Shown: positions 17,498 to 26,557, numbered from the stretch's first letter. The stretch is DNA of 64,000 bases from Paenibacillus_S sp043945595 (GCF_043945595.1 NZ_JBIFNP010000001.1:4278001-4342000); one strand, 5' to 3'. A program made the numbers and translations. Notes: generated from the sequence alone by a model not told the origin.

Positions 17498-17752
17498 AAT
17501 GCCTCCGTTTCCCTATTTATCGAAACCAAACGGTATGACAATATAATTTTAGATAATATTGGGTATTCTGTTTTATTCTACACTTTGCCGAATCGTTTGG
17601 GGAGTTAAAAAAGAAAATAACTCCATTATTTTCCACAAATGATCCTAAGGACGCAGAGTCTGAATACACAATGAAGGCCGTTAAAAACGAATTGCAGCGG
17701 ATTCTGAAGAAAAAATGAGGATAAAGTAGCAGATCGAAAAAAGCTGTGATAC
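17498..17752. other. intergenic stretch, possible coding remnant
   Basis: No complete gene is seen in this stretch. One plus-strand frame ends TMKAVKNELQRILKKK at 17718 and stays open for about 50 codons upstream, without a start codon or ribosome binding site. It could be the tail of a decayed gene, but the sequence is AT-rich and the reading is weak. Confidence 0.2.
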
Positions 17753-17789
17753 ATTAGGTAATACCTAATAATATTAGTTGTTGCCTAAT
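17753..17789. promoter_or_regulatory. twin operators upstream of XRE-deformylase pair
   Basis: ATTAGGTAATACCTAAT at 17753-17769 is a perfect 8-1-8 inverted repeat. A second copy with the same outer bases, ATTAGTTGTTGCCTAAT, starts 20 bp later at 17773. Two helical-turn spaced copies just before the XRE gene indicate binding by two repressor dimers, probably the XRE protein itself. Confidence 0.6.
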
Positions 17790-17811
17790 ATTCGAAAGTG
17801 AGGAAAGCCGC

Positions 17812-18054
17812 ATGCTGGAATGGATGCTAAGACAAGTGATGGCGGAACGATCGATTTGGTCCGGCGCAGCGCTTGCAAGACTGTTGGAGGAAAAGGCGGG
17901 ATACCGGCTGTCCGCGCCGTCAATCAGCGCTTTGCTGACCAGTCAGCCGAAGCAGATGAAGGCCGACACGCTGGATGCGCTCTGCACCGCGTTGGAATGC
18001 TCCCCGAACGACTTATGGGTTTACACTCCGCCGCATCAGGTAAAGGGGGCTTAA
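17812..18054 (+). CDS. XRE-family HTH regulator
   Basis: An 80-residue protein that is almost entirely one Cro/CI helix-turn-helix: ALARLLEEKAGYRLSAPSISALLTSQPKQMKADTLDALCTALECSPNDLW. It belongs to the small YozG-like XRE proteins that bind DNA as dimers. GTGAGGAAAG lies before the ATG. The stop is only three bases before the peptide deformylase start, so the two are one transcription unit. Twin inverted repeats directly upstream suggest it regulates this unit. Confidence 0.85.
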   Translation: MLEWMLRQVMAERSIWSGAALARLLEEKAGYRLSAPSISALLTSQPKQMKADTLDALCTALECSPNDLWVYTPPHQVKGA

Positions 18055-18057
18055 ACG

Positions 18058-18573
18058 ATGTCTGTGAAACAAATTTTGCCGTTCGGCGATCCGATTTTGC
18101 GAAAAACCGCAAAGCCTGTGGAGACGCTCACCCCGAAGCTGCTTAAGCTGCTCGACGATATGGCGGACACGCTCTACGCTTCCGAAGGACGCGCCGGTCT
18201 TGCCGCTCCTCAGGTCGGATTTCTGCGGAGACTGATCGTGATGGATTGCGGGGACGGGCTGATCGAGCTGATCAATCCCCAAATTATTTCTATGAAAGGC
18301 GAACAGACGGGTCCTGAGGCCTGCCTGTCTTTTCCGAATTATGTTGGCGATGTGAAGCGCGCACGGCACGTTGTCCTCACCAGCCTCGACCGCAAAGGAA
18401 ATACCTTCACGCTGGAGGGCGAAGGCTTCCTTGCCCGCTGCATTCAGCACGAAATCGATCATTTGAACGGAGTGCTGTTCATAGATCATGTGCAGGATCA
18501 ATGGCTTTATCACGAGCAGACGCATAAGAAAATCAGCCTGCTCGATGTGCTCAAGCTGTCCAAGCCCAGCTAA
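18058..18573 (+). CDS. def: peptide deformylase
   Basis: A 171-residue metalloenzyme that removes the formyl group from the N-terminal Met of new proteins. All three signature motifs are present: GLAAPQ near residue 47, EACLS at 88-92 with metal ligand Cys 90, and HEIDH at 131-135 with its two His ligands and catalytic Glu. Motif 1 starts RAGLAAPQ and motif 2 has Ala for the usual Gly (EGCLS), minor changes seen in secondary deformylases. Being cotranscribed with an XRE regulator instead of fmt suggests an accessory copy. Confidence 0.93.
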   Translation: MSVKQILPFGDPILRKTAKPVETLTPKLLKLLDDMADTLYASEGRAGLAAPQVGFLRRLIVMDCGDGLIELINPQIISMKGEQTGPEACLSFPNYVGDVKRARHVVLTSLDRKGNTFTLEGEGFLARCIQHEIDHLNGVLFIDHVQDQWLYHEQTHKKISLLDVLKLSKPS

Positions 18574-18658
18574 CGGTAATTATTATGGCGTTTGGCAGGT
18601 TAGCGACAGATAGATATTCAATATATTGTGCTTATCCAGTTGAATGGAGGGTCCGGCC

Positions 18659-19168
18659 ATGGGCATTAAGAATTTTCTGATTGAGGGCGTTTCCGGCACC
18701 GGCAAAACTTCGGTCTGCAATGAATTGCAGCGGCGCGGCTATCATGCCATTCATGGCGACCGTGAATTGGCTTATCAAGGCGATCCGGAAACCGGTACAC
18801 CGACGGATGGCGCCGCGCACGAGCACCACATTTGGCGTGTGGATCAAGTACAAGCGCTGGCCGCCAACCAGGATGAGGCGGTAACATTTTTCTGCGGCGG
18901 TTCCAGGAACTTTTCGAAATTTATAGATCTGTTTGACGGGGTGTTTGTCCTCGAGGTCGACCTTGACACCTTGATCCGGCGGCTTGAGGAGCGGCCGGAG
19001 GATGAGTGGGGCGGCAAGAAAGCGGAACGGGAGCTCATTGCGCGATTGCGCCATACGAAAGAGGACATTCCGAAAAGCGGAATTATAATCGACGCCACCG
19101 CGCCGCTTGAACATGTCGTGGACGAGATCATTCGTCAAAGCGAAGCAAACAAAAGCCAACGACTGTAA
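18659..19168 (+). CDS. small P-loop nucleotide kinase
   Basis: About 169 residues. A Walker A motif GVSGTGKTS is at residues 10-18, followed by a nucleoside/shikimate kinase-like layout: ELQRRGYHAIHGDREL, FFCGGSRNFSKFIDLFDGVFVLEVDLDTLIRRLEERPEDEWG (lid-like Arg-rich region) and a C-terminal IIIDATAPLEHVVDEII. The ATG at 18659 has GGAGGG six bases upstream. It most likely phosphorylates a small metabolite, but the substrate is not known. It shares the strand of the deformylase gene, 85 bp downstream. Confidence 0.78.
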   Translation: MGIKNFLIEGVSGTGKTSVCNELQRRGYHAIHGDRELAYQGDPETGTPTDGAAHEHHIWRVDQVQALAANQDEAVTFFCGGSRNFSKFIDLFDGVFVLEVDLDTLIRRLEERPEDEWGGKKAERELIARLRHTKEDIPKSGIIIDATAPLEHVVDEIIRQSEANKSQRL

Positions 19169-19359
19169 CTTACAGTCGATCACGGACAGCCCAATACACC
19201 GGTATACCTGAATACGAATAGTCCCATCCACTGCAGGGGCTTTCGTTCAATATTAAGTAGCTTTGTTAATTCTCTTCCACAATAGAACCTCTTAAAGTAA
19301 GAAAAAAAGGCGGGCAGCCCCTTCCCGATACCGGACGGACTCCCCGCTCTCCTGACACG

Positions 19360-19396
19360 CTGCAGCGCCCATGGGGCCCCCGCGCTGCAGTTTCTC
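19360..19396 (+). terminator. hairpin, weak terminator
   Basis: CTGCAGCGC at 19360-19368 pairs perfectly with GCGCTGCAG at 19382-19390 around a 13-base loop and is followed by TTTCTC. The short T stretch makes termination only moderately likely. It lies in the 500-bp gap downstream of the kinase gene. Confidence 0.4.
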
Positions 19397-19476
19397 TATG
19401 CGTTTCGCATGCGTATGGCAAGTGATTTGGCCATAGGCCGGAGTCATATTATGCCGCAGACTCGCAGATCTGCTGG

Positions 19477-19699
19477 TCGACCGGGGGTCTCACCAAGCTG
19501 TCGCATCACATCTCTGTGGATCGGCCGAGGATCTCACCGAACTGTCGCATCGCATGTCTGTGGATCGGCCGAGAGCCTCACCGAGCTGTCGCTTCACATG
19601 CCTGCCCATTGGTTGAGGGCCTCACCTTGCTGCTGCCTCGCATACCTCTGCCGACCCGCCAAGGGCCATCACCAAGCTTTCGCTTCCGATGCCTGCGGA
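19477..19699. repeat. degenerate 44-bp tandem repeat, five units
   Basis: Four 44-bp units start at 19477, 19521, 19565 and 19609; a fifth of 47 bp starts at 19653. The unit opens near TCGGCCGAGGATCTCACCGA and closes near TCGCATCGCATGTCTGTGGA, with about 60-85% identity between neighbours. A more diverged unit may precede from 19433. The last unit crosses the stop codon of fabH at 19669 and forms its final ten codons. Because 44 is not a multiple of three, the array is not coding. With the hairpin at 19360 it accounts for most of the gap 19169-19668. Confidence 0.7.
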
Positions 19700-20700
19700 T
19701 CGAGCTCCAGCCTGACCACCAGCCCCGCTTGCACGAGACCGCCGCCGAAGCCGTAGAGCGCCGCCCGGTCCCCTGGCTGGATGCGGCCGCTTCGAAAGCC
19801 CAGATCGAGCGCCAGAGGAATGCTGGCGGCCGAGGTATTGCCGAAATAAACAAGGCTGTACAGCGTACGGTCCAGTGGAATGCCCAGCCGTTCGCAGATT
19901 GGCTCGATAATCCGCAGGTTGGCGCTGTGCGGGACGAACCAGTCGATCTCGTCCAGCGACAAGCCTGCTTTTGCCGCCAGGGCTTTAACACCTTGAGGCA
20001 CCGTCCTTACCGCCCACTTGAACACTTCCCTGCCGTTTTGTACCAGCAGCTTGCTGTCGTTAAGCTCCACGCCGTGCAGCTTGTTGGCAATCCGCGTCTG
20101 GTACACATGGATTCCGCCCTCTCCCTCCGTCGTCGTATGATGGGCCAGGAAGCTGCCGCGCGAGCTGGAGGATTCCCGCTCCACCAGCACGGCCCCGGCG
20201 CCGTCTCCGAACAATACGCAAGTCGTCCGGTCGGTATAATCCGTAATCTTGGACAGCGCATCCGCGCCGATGACAAGAATTTTACGGTGCAGCCCTGAGG
20301 CGATAAAGCTGTTGGCAGTATGCAGGGCATACACGAAACCGGCGCAGGCTGCGCTTAAATCGAGCGCTCCTGTCGTCGATGGAATGCCGAGCTTGGCTTG
20401 AACGATGGAAGCCGTGCTGGGAAACGGAAAATCCGCAGTGCTCGTCGCGACAAGAATCATATCCACATCCTCGACGGACTTGTTAAACCGGTGCATCAAA
20501 TCTTGGACCGCGGCAACGCACAGATCGCTGGTATACTGTTCCGGCTCGCTGATTCTGCGTTCACGGATACCGGTGCGCTGCACAATCCATTCGTCATTCG
20601 TCTCGACCAGCCGCTCCAGATCATGGTTCGTCAGCTTCCGTTCCGGAACATAGGTTCCAATCGCCGTTATTCTTGCAGAGTATAGCTGCAATGATTCCAT
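19669..20700 (-). CDS. fabH: beta-ketoacyl-ACP synthase III
   Basis: A 343-residue condensing enzyme that starts fatty acid synthesis from acyl-CoA and malonyl-ACP. The catalytic triad is intact: Cys 119 in LDLSAACAGF, His 258 in VPHSANLR and Asn 288 in YFGNTSAASIPLAL. GFGGG near the end is also standard. It stands alone, not with fabF or other fab genes, so it may be a second copy (FabHB-like). The promoter contains a FapR-like operator and GGGAGG precedes the ATG. The last ten residues (PQASEAKAW) derive from a tandem repeat unit. Confidence 0.93.
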   Translation of the reverse strand: MESLQLYSARITAIGTYVPERKLTNHDLERLVETNDEWIVQRTGIRERRISEPEQYTSDLCVAAVQDLMHRFNKSVEDVDMILVATSTADFPFPSTASIVQAKLGIPSTTGALDLSAACAGFVYALHTANSFIASGLHRKILVIGADALSKITDYTDRTTCVLFGDGAGAVLVERESSSSRGSFLAHHTTTEGEGGIHVYQTRIANKLHGVELNDSKLLVQNGREVFKWAVRTVPQGVKALAAKAGLSLDEIDWFVPHSANLRIIEPICERLGIPLDRTLYSLVYFGNTSAASIPLALDLGFRSGRIQPGDRAALYGFGGGLVQAGLVVRLELDPQASEAKAW

Positions 20701-20743
20701 CGTTAAAAAACCTCCCGGGTTGATATCAACTCACACCTTAGTA

Positions 20744-20766
20744 TTAGTACCTGATACTAAAATCAA
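20744..20766 (-). promoter_or_regulatory. FapR-like operator inside fabH promoter
   Basis: TTAGTACCTGATACTAA at 20744-20760 is an inverted repeat TTAGTA-N5-TACTAA, very close to the site bound by FapR, the malonyl-CoA-sensing repressor of lipid genes in Bacilli. On the minus strand it exactly fills the 17-bp spacer between TTGATT (-35) and TACTAA (-10), so binding would block RNA polymerase. Confidence 0.72.
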
Positions 20767-20801
20767 CTATACACGCGATTTCCTGCTTCTGTCAATGCAC
20801 A

Positions 20802-20838
20802 AAAGCCCTTCGAGTCTATCGTCGAAGGGCTTTGCAGA
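20802..20838. terminator. bidirectional terminator
   Basis: AAAGCCCTTCGA (20802-20813) pairs perfectly with TCGAAGGGCTTT (20822-20833), giving a 12-bp stem and an 8-base loop with A/T ends on both sides. It ends the arabinose operon coming from the right. Confidence 0.85.
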
Positions 20839-20868
20839 AATGATCTTTTGAAGTACGCCCGTACTGTT

Positions 20869-22358
20869 TTAGCGTAAGCGCCAGTACAGCTCGTTCCACC
20901 GCAATTCGTTGCGGAACGAAGAAACGGACGTTGTATTACTGATCGTGACACATTCGATGCCTGTCAGCTCCGCCCAATCGGCAAGCTGCTCCTGCGTCGC
21001 CGTATAAGAGAGCACGGTATGATGGGCGCCGCCTGCATGAATCCAGGCTTCCGCCGCTTCGGAAAGCGAGGGCTGCGGCTTCCACAGCACGCGCGCGACC
21101 GGCAGCTTCGGCATCTCCCGCTCCGCCTTCACCGCGTCCACTTCGTTAATGATAAGCCTGAAACGGTTCCCCAGGTCAATGAGTGAAGCGTTCAAGGCAG
21201 GACCGGCTTTGCCGTCAAAAATGAGCCGGGCCGGGTCGGACTTGCCGCCGATGGACAGCGGGTGCACCTCCACGCGCGGACGGTTGGCCGCAATGGTCGG
21301 ACATACTTCCAGCATGTGCGCGCCAAGCACCAATTCATTGCCGGGCTCGAAGTGATAGGTATAATCCTCCATAAACGATGTCGAGTCGTTGCCGGCTATG
21401 ATTTTCATCATCCGCGTCAAGGCCGCCGTCTTCCAGTCTCCTTCGCCTCCGAAGCCGTAACCCGCCCCCATCAGGCGCTGAACGGCCAGACCGGGCAGCT
21501 GCTTCATGCCGTGCAAATCCTCGAACGTCGTCGTAAACGCGCCGAATCCGCCTTCCTGCAGGAACGCCCGGAGCCCCAGCTCGATTCTGGCCTGCTCGAG
21601 TATCGCATCCCGGCCAGCCCGGGCGAAGCGGCCTCGGGCGCCAGCGTATACAGATCGCTGTACTCCTCGAACAGCTGCGCAACCTCCGCTTCGGAAATAT
21701 CGTTCATGCGCTGAACCAAATCCCCGATGCCGTATCCGTTAATCGACCAGCCGAATTTGATTTGCGCCTCGACCTTATCCCCTTCGGTTACGGCAACCTG
21801 ACGCATGTTATCGCCGAAGCGGGCGACCTTCAGCCTCCGACCCTCGATAAAAGCCGCCGCCGTCCGGCTCCATTGTCCGATGCGCTGCTGAACCTCCGGA
21901 TCTTCCCAGTAGCCTACGACCACCTTCCGGGCTATGCCCAGCCGGGCTCCGATGAAGCCGTACTCGCGGTCGCCATGGGCGGATTGGTTCGTATTCATGA
22001 AATCCATGTCGATCTGGTCCCACGGAATGTCCCGGTTAAACTGCGTATGCAGATGCAGCAGCGGCTTGCGCAGCTCCGTCAGACCGGCGATCCACATTTT
22101 GGCGGGTGAAAAAGTATGCATCCAGGTAATAATGCCTGCGCAGGCATCGTCCGCATTCGCTTCGATACATAAGCGGCGGATCGCCTCCGGTGTTGTCAGC
22201 ACCGGCTTGAAAACAATTTGAAACGGGATCGCTTCCGACCGGTTCAGTCCCGCCGTTATTTTCTCCGAGTGCTCATCCACTTCTTTCAATGTTTCAGGAC
22301 CATATAAGTGCTGACTTCCGGTAACAAACCAAAACTCGTACGGCTTTATAGTTAGCAT
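20869..22358 (-). pseudogene. araA: L-arabinose isomerase, frameshifted
   Basis: This enzyme converts L-arabinose to L-ribulose. The N-terminal part (FWFVTGSQHLYGPETL, ITWMHTFSPAKMWI, LHTQFNRDIPW) is in frame to about 21620. The C-terminal part, from AGRDAILEQARIELGLRAFLQEGGFGAFTTTFEDLHGMKQLPGLAVQRLMGAGYGFGGEGDWK, is in another frame; one missing base near 21600-21625 would explain it. Joined length is about 496 residues, normal for AraA. Metal-site residues are present, for example Glu in GGEGDWK and His in YTYHFEPG. It is the last gene of the ara operon. Confidence 0.9.
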
Positions 22359-22370
22359 CGTCCTATCCCC

Positions 22371-24039
22371 CTAGGCCTCTTCTTTAATCGATTTCAATAC
22401 TTTCATGACGTCATTTTCCCCGCGGCCGAAGTAATCGTGAAGCTTGCCGTATTCCCGGTAAAGCCGCTCGTACACGGCCACATGCTCAGGAATCGGCTTG
22501 TACGTTTCTTCACGTACCCTCGCCATCTTCGCTGCGGCATCCACGATGCTGTCGTAGCCGCCCTTCTCCGAACCGGCCGCCACCGCGCCGAACATTGCTG
22601 CACCGAGCGCCGGCGTCTGCTTCGAATCGGCGATTTTAATTTCCCGGTTCGTCACATCCGCATAAATCTGCATCAGCAGCCGGTTTTTTTGCGGCAGACC
22701 TCCGCAGGCGTACAGCTCATTCACCTCTACACCGTTGCTGTGGAAAGCGTCGATGATCTTCCGCGTGCCGAACGCCGTCGCTTCCAGCAGCGCGCGGTAA
22801 ATTTCCTCCGGCTTGGTCAGCAGCGTGCAGCCGACCAGCAGTCCCGTTAAATCCGCGTCCACCAGCACGGAACGGTTCCCGTTCCACCAATCCAATGCGA
22901 GAAGTCCGGTCTGCCCCGGCTTGTATGCCGCCGCCTGCTTTTCCAGCCACATATGGACGTTAATGCCCTCGCGCTCCGCCGCTTCCTTGACATAGGCCGG
23001 AACCGCCTCCTCGACATACCAGGCAAAAATATCGCCCACCGCCGACTGTCCGGCTTCATAGCCCATGTAGCCTTCGACGATGCCGTCCTCCACAACGCCG
23101 CACATGCCTTCCACCCGCTTCTCTTCGGTCCCGAGCAGCATATGGCAGATTGACGTGCCCATCGCCATCACCAGCTTGCCGGGGGACACGACACCTACCG
23201 CCGGGCACCGCCGCATGCGCATCTACATTGCCGACGGCTACGGCTGTGCCCGGCATGAGTCCCATCCGCTTCGCCATCGCTTCCGTCAGTCCGCCGGCTT
23301 TCGTACCGAGCGGCTGCACCTCCCCGCGCAGCTTCGTTTCCGTTAAGCGTGCCAGCCGCTCATCCAGCGCCTGAAAGAAATCTTCGCTCGGATAGCCCTC
23401 CTGCTTATGCCAAATCGCTTTGTAGCCGGCCGTGCAGCTGTTGCGCACCAAGCTTCCCGTCATTTGCGCCACCACCCAGTCCGCCGCTTCGACAAACCGG
23501 TCCGTCCGCTCATAAATATCCGGGGCTTCATTCAGAATTTGCCAGATCTTCGCCATCATCCACTCCGAAGAAATTTTGCCTCCGTACCTTGGCAAAAAGG
23601 CTTCGCCGCGCTCCGCCGCAATGCGATTGATCTGGTTAGCCTCCTCCTGCGCGGCATGATGCTTCCACAGCTTCACCCAGCTGTGCGGCTGCTCCTCCAG
23701 CTCCGGATTCAAGCAGAGCGGCTGCAGCTCGGCGTCAATCGGGAGCATCGTGCATGCCGTGAAATCGATTCCAATTCCGATCACATCCGCAGGCTCAATC
23801 CCAGAGCTGCGCATAACCTCAGGAACGGAGCTGTGCAGCACCTGGATATAATCCGCGGGATGCTGAAGCGCCCAATCGTGCCCCAGCTTCACGCCGGAGC
23901 CCGGCAGCCTTTCATCGATCACCTTGTGAGGATATGGCGTTACATGCTCGGCAACTTCCGTGCCGTCCGACAAATCCACCAGCACGGCGCGTCCCGATTC
24001 GGTGCCGTAATCTATGCCGATTGCGTATTTTTTCCCCAT
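22371..24039 (-). pseudogene. araB: L-ribulokinase, frameshifted
   Basis: An FGGY-family kinase that makes L-ribulose 5-phosphate. The N-terminal part (YAIGIDYGTESGRAVLVDLSDG, HPADYIQVLHSSVPEVM, GIDFTACTMLPID) runs to VAVGNVDAHAAVP. The C-terminal part then continues AVGVVSPGKLVMAMGTSICHML to the end one frame over. One extra C in the run near 23203-23205 (read on the minus strand as CCC for CC) explains the shift. The joined protein is about 556 residues, the usual ribulokinase length. It starts 15 bp after araD and ends 12 bp before araA. Confidence 0.9.
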
Positions 24040-24054
24040 ACGTGTTTAACTCCT

Positions 24055-24753
24055 TTATTTATTCTGATTCTGGCCATAGTAAGCGTTTACACCGTGCTTG
24101 CGGAGAAAATGCCGGTCCAGCAAAGACGGATTCATCGCCGTCGTCGCGGCATTCAGTTCGAAGGTATGGTACGCCATCTTGGCAACCTCCTCCAGCACAA
24201 CTGCATTATGCACGGCTTGGTGCGGATCTTTGCCCCAGTTGAAAGGAGCGTGGCAGTGGACCAATACGCCGGGAACCTGGCCGGGGTTGCGCTTCCGGAA
24301 CGTCTCGACGATGACATTACCGGTCTCAAGCTCATAAGCGCCTTCAATTTCCGCTTCGGTCATCGGGCGTGTGCAGGGAACCTCCCCGTAATAATAATCG
24401 GCATGGGTCGTTCCGAGCGCGGGAATCGGCCTGCCTGCCTGGGCCCATACGGTCGCCCACGGAGAATGGGTATGTACAACCCCGCCGATATCCTCGAAGG
24501 CTTTGTACAGCACAATGTGGGTCGGGGTGTCGGAAGAAGGCTTGTATTTTCCTTCGACAACATTTCCTTCCAGATCCACAACGACCATATCCTCCGCCTG
24601 GAGCTCTTCATACGGCACGCCGCTCGGCTTAATGACAACCAGCCGCTGCTTACGGTCAATCCCGCTTACATTGCCCCAGGTAAACGTAACAAGGCCGTAT
24701 TTCGGCAAATCAAGATTCGCTTCCCATACGGCCTGCTTCAGTGCTTCCAACAC
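24055..24753 (-). CDS. araD: L-ribulose-5-phosphate 4-epimerase
   Basis: A 232-residue class II aldolase-family enzyme that turns L-ribulose 5-phosphate into D-xylulose 5-phosphate for the pentose phosphate pathway. Zinc ligands appear in VVHTHSPWATVWAQ and HCHAPFNWG, and phosphate-binding residues in TWGNVSGID and IKPSGVPY. It is the first gene of the araD-araB-araA operon, an order different from the araABD of Bacillus subtilis. An AraR-type operator lies about 85 bp upstream of its start. Confidence 0.94.
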   Translation of the reverse strand: MLEALKQAVWEANLDLPKYGLVTFTWGNVSGIDRKQRLVVIKPSGVPYEELQAEDMVVVDLEGNVVEGKYKPSSDTPTHIVLYKAFEDIGGVVHTHSPWATVWAQAGRPIPALGTTHADYYYGEVPCTRPMTEAEIEGAYELETGNVIVETFRKRNPGQVPGVLVHCHAPFNWGKDPHQAVHNAVVLEEVAKMAYHTFELNAATTAMNPSLLDRHFLRKHGVNAYYGQNQNK

Positions 24754-24836
24754 CTACATCATCACCTTTCCAAGAGCTTATAATGAAATTCTGCTTCTTC
24801 ATAAGCTTCGTTTCTGTCTCTTTTCCCAGTATAATG

Positions 24837-24848
24837 TTGTACGTACAA
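24837..24848 (-). promoter_or_regulatory. AraR box in the ara operon promoter
   Basis: TTGTACGTACAA is a perfect 12-bp palindrome followed by AT, matching the core of the Bacillus AraR operator. On the minus strand it lies in the spacer between a TGGAAA -35-like element and TATACT (-10, 24833-24828). AraR bound here would block the araDBA promoter until arabinose is present. Confidence 0.78.
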
Positions 24849-24867
24849 ATTTTCCACACTTTTTTAT

Positions 24868-25980
24868 TTAATTCGATTCAATTTTTCGGGTCGACTCCCG
24901 GATCACCAGCTCCGGCTGAAAAATCCGCGTACCGTCCAGGGGCAGCGCGTCATACTTCCGCTCGATCATATCCATCAGCAGCTCTGCCGCCTGGGTCCCC
25001 ATTTCCGTTTTGGGATGGGTCAGCGTCGTCAGCTTTACCTCGGTTGCCGTAGCCAGACTCGCATCGTCGAAGCCGACGACGGATACATCGTGCGGAACGC
25101 TCAAGCCCGCCTGGCGTATGGCTTCAAGCAGCTTCACAGCCAGCTCGTCGTTGTAGCATACGAAAGCCGTAGGCCGCTCCCCGGGAGGCTTCCGCAGCAT
25201 GCCGAGCGCTTCTTGGAACGGCTTGTGCTCCTTTTCCTCCGTCGTATAATGAACGACGAACTCCGGCAGCAGCGGGACGCCTGCGGCATGATGCGCCCGG
25301 ATGAATCCTTTGAGCCGATGGCTTCCCTGCAAATCGTCCATTTTGAAAAAACCGGCGATGCTCCGATGACCCCATCCGATCAGATGCTCGGTCGCTTGAT
25401 AGCCGCCTGCCTCATCGTTCACCTTAAGGTACGGACAATTTATCTCCGAATACCGTTCATGGATCATCAGATACGGAATCCTTTTGTAGTCGAGCGATAA
25501 ATAGTAGCTTAGATTGGGGTTGCCCTCGGCGCTTTTCGTCGGCTCAATAATAAGTCCGCTGAGCGGCTGGCTCATCATCAGCTGAAGGCTTTCCCTCTCC
25601 TTGACCTTATCGTTATCGGTGCTGGACAGCAGCATCCGGTAGCCTCTGCTTCGCAGAGCTGCCTCGGCCCCCCTGACAATATGCGGAAAAATATAATCTG
25701 AAATATACGTCGTAATAATGCCGATCGTCTGGGTTTCCTCGCTTCTGCGAATTTGCGGATTCGATATAAACGTACCCTTCCCCTGCACCCGGTAGATCCA
25801 GCCGTCCTGCTCCAGCACGCCGAACGTTTGTCTGACGGTCTGCCTGCTCACTTGAAACAGCGCTGCAATTTCATTCTCCGTAGGCATCTGATCGTCCGGC
25901 TTGAGACGACCGGAGTGGACCCAGGACATAATTTCCTCTTTGAGCTGTACATATTTTGGTATCTGCTTGCCGTCTCTCAT
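24868..25980 (-). CDS. araR: arabinose operon repressor, GntR/LacI chimera
   Basis: A 370-residue repressor with the AraR layout: a GntR-type winged helix at residues 8-75 (PKYVQLKEEIMSWVHSGRLKPDDQMPTENEIAALFQVSRQTVRQTFGVLEQDGWIYR), then a LacI-type sugar-binding domain (TIGIITTYISDYIFPHIVRGAE through VSVVGFDDASLATATEVKLTTLTHP). The ATG at 25980 has AGAGGGGG; an ATG at 26022 has no good site. It lies directly upstream of araDBA on the same strand, with AraR-like sites before both transcription units, so it represses both. Confidence 0.92.
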   Translation of the reverse strand: MRDGKQIPKYVQLKEEIMSWVHSGRLKPDDQMPTENEIAALFQVSRQTVRQTFGVLEQDGWIYRVQGKGTFISNPQIRRSEETQTIGIITTYISDYIFPHIVRGAEAALRSRGYRMLLSSTDNDKVKERESLQLMMSQPLSGLIIEPTKSAEGNPNLSYYLSLDYKRIPYLMIHERYSEINCPYLKVNDEAGGYQATEHLIGWGHRSIAGFFKMDDLQGSHRLKGFIRAHHAAGVPLLPEFVVHYTTEEKEHKPFQEALGMLRKPPGERPTAFVCYNDELAVKLLEAIRQAGLSVPHDVSVVGFDDASLATATEVKLTTLTHPKTEMGTQAAELLMDMIERKYDALPLDGTRIFQPELVIRESTRKIESN

Positions 25981-26065
25981 AAATCCCCCTCTAACCATAG
26001 GATGCGGGCTTGCTTTTATCATCCTTATGAAGCTGACAGTACATGTATTATATCATTTTTTCAAG

Positions 26066-26077
26066 TTGTATGTACAT
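26066..26077 (-). promoter_or_regulatory. AraR-like site upstream of araR
   Basis: TTGTATGTACAT differs from the perfect palindrome at 24837 by two bases. A further half site, AGTACATGTA, is at 26037. The position about 85 bp before araR suggests autoregulation. Confidence 0.5.
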
Positions 26078-26230
26078 CTTAGGGGGAGAGGGGAGTACTT
26101 GCCGATCTGCATTTTCATGCGATGTTTCCTGAGTACCCGGCTCTTTCCGGTTCCTTTTTGAAATCGCTTGCATATATTGAAAATAGAAGTATTTTGAAAA
26201 TTCTGCATTTTATAAAGGGAGGTATAGAAC

Positions 26231-26557
26231 ATGACGATTAGAAACAGCTTATCCGCTCTAATTGGTCTGTGGTTTATTATGGCTCCTTGGATATTCGACT
26301 ACTCGGACCATACCAACGCATTTCTCAGCAGCGTCATATGCGGGGCTGTACAGCTGTTCGCTTCTCTGCTGGCGTTCGGAAAAAAAGGCTGGAATGCCTG
26401 GCAAAACTGGCTCGCCCTGCTTATGGGCGTCTGGTTCATTATGTTTCCCATCACGTTTGCCTTCCAGCTGATGGAGACGGTCTCTCTGGTTGGCCTTGGC
26501 ATTGTCACGGTTCTGCTTAATTATTACAACATGAACGCAGAGGAGCAGGCTGAATGA
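26231..26557 (+). CDS. SPW-repeat membrane protein
   Basis: A 108-residue protein with four predicted membrane helices in two similar halves: ALIGLWFIMAPWIFDYSD in the first and ALLMGVWFIMFPITFAFQ in the second. The W...PW pattern is that of the SPW repeat family (PF03779), small membrane proteins of unknown function. AAGGGAGG precedes the ATG. A good terminator follows the stop. It stands alone between convergent and divergent neighbours. Confidence 0.75.
   Translation: MTIRNSLSALIGLWFIMAPWIFDYSDHTNAFLSSVICGAVQLFASLLAFGKKGWNAWQNWLALLMGVWFIMFPITFAFQLMETVSLVGLGIVTVLLNYYNMNAEEQAE

Noticed and set aside
19433..19700. Possible CRISPR array
   Set aside because: The 44-bp units are contiguous and degenerate, with no unique spacers and no cas genes nearby.
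23407..24783. A 458-codon plus-strand open frame opposite araB and araD
   Set aside because: It is antisense to two well-supported genes, has no family resemblance and its residue pattern follows from the GC-rich opposite strand.
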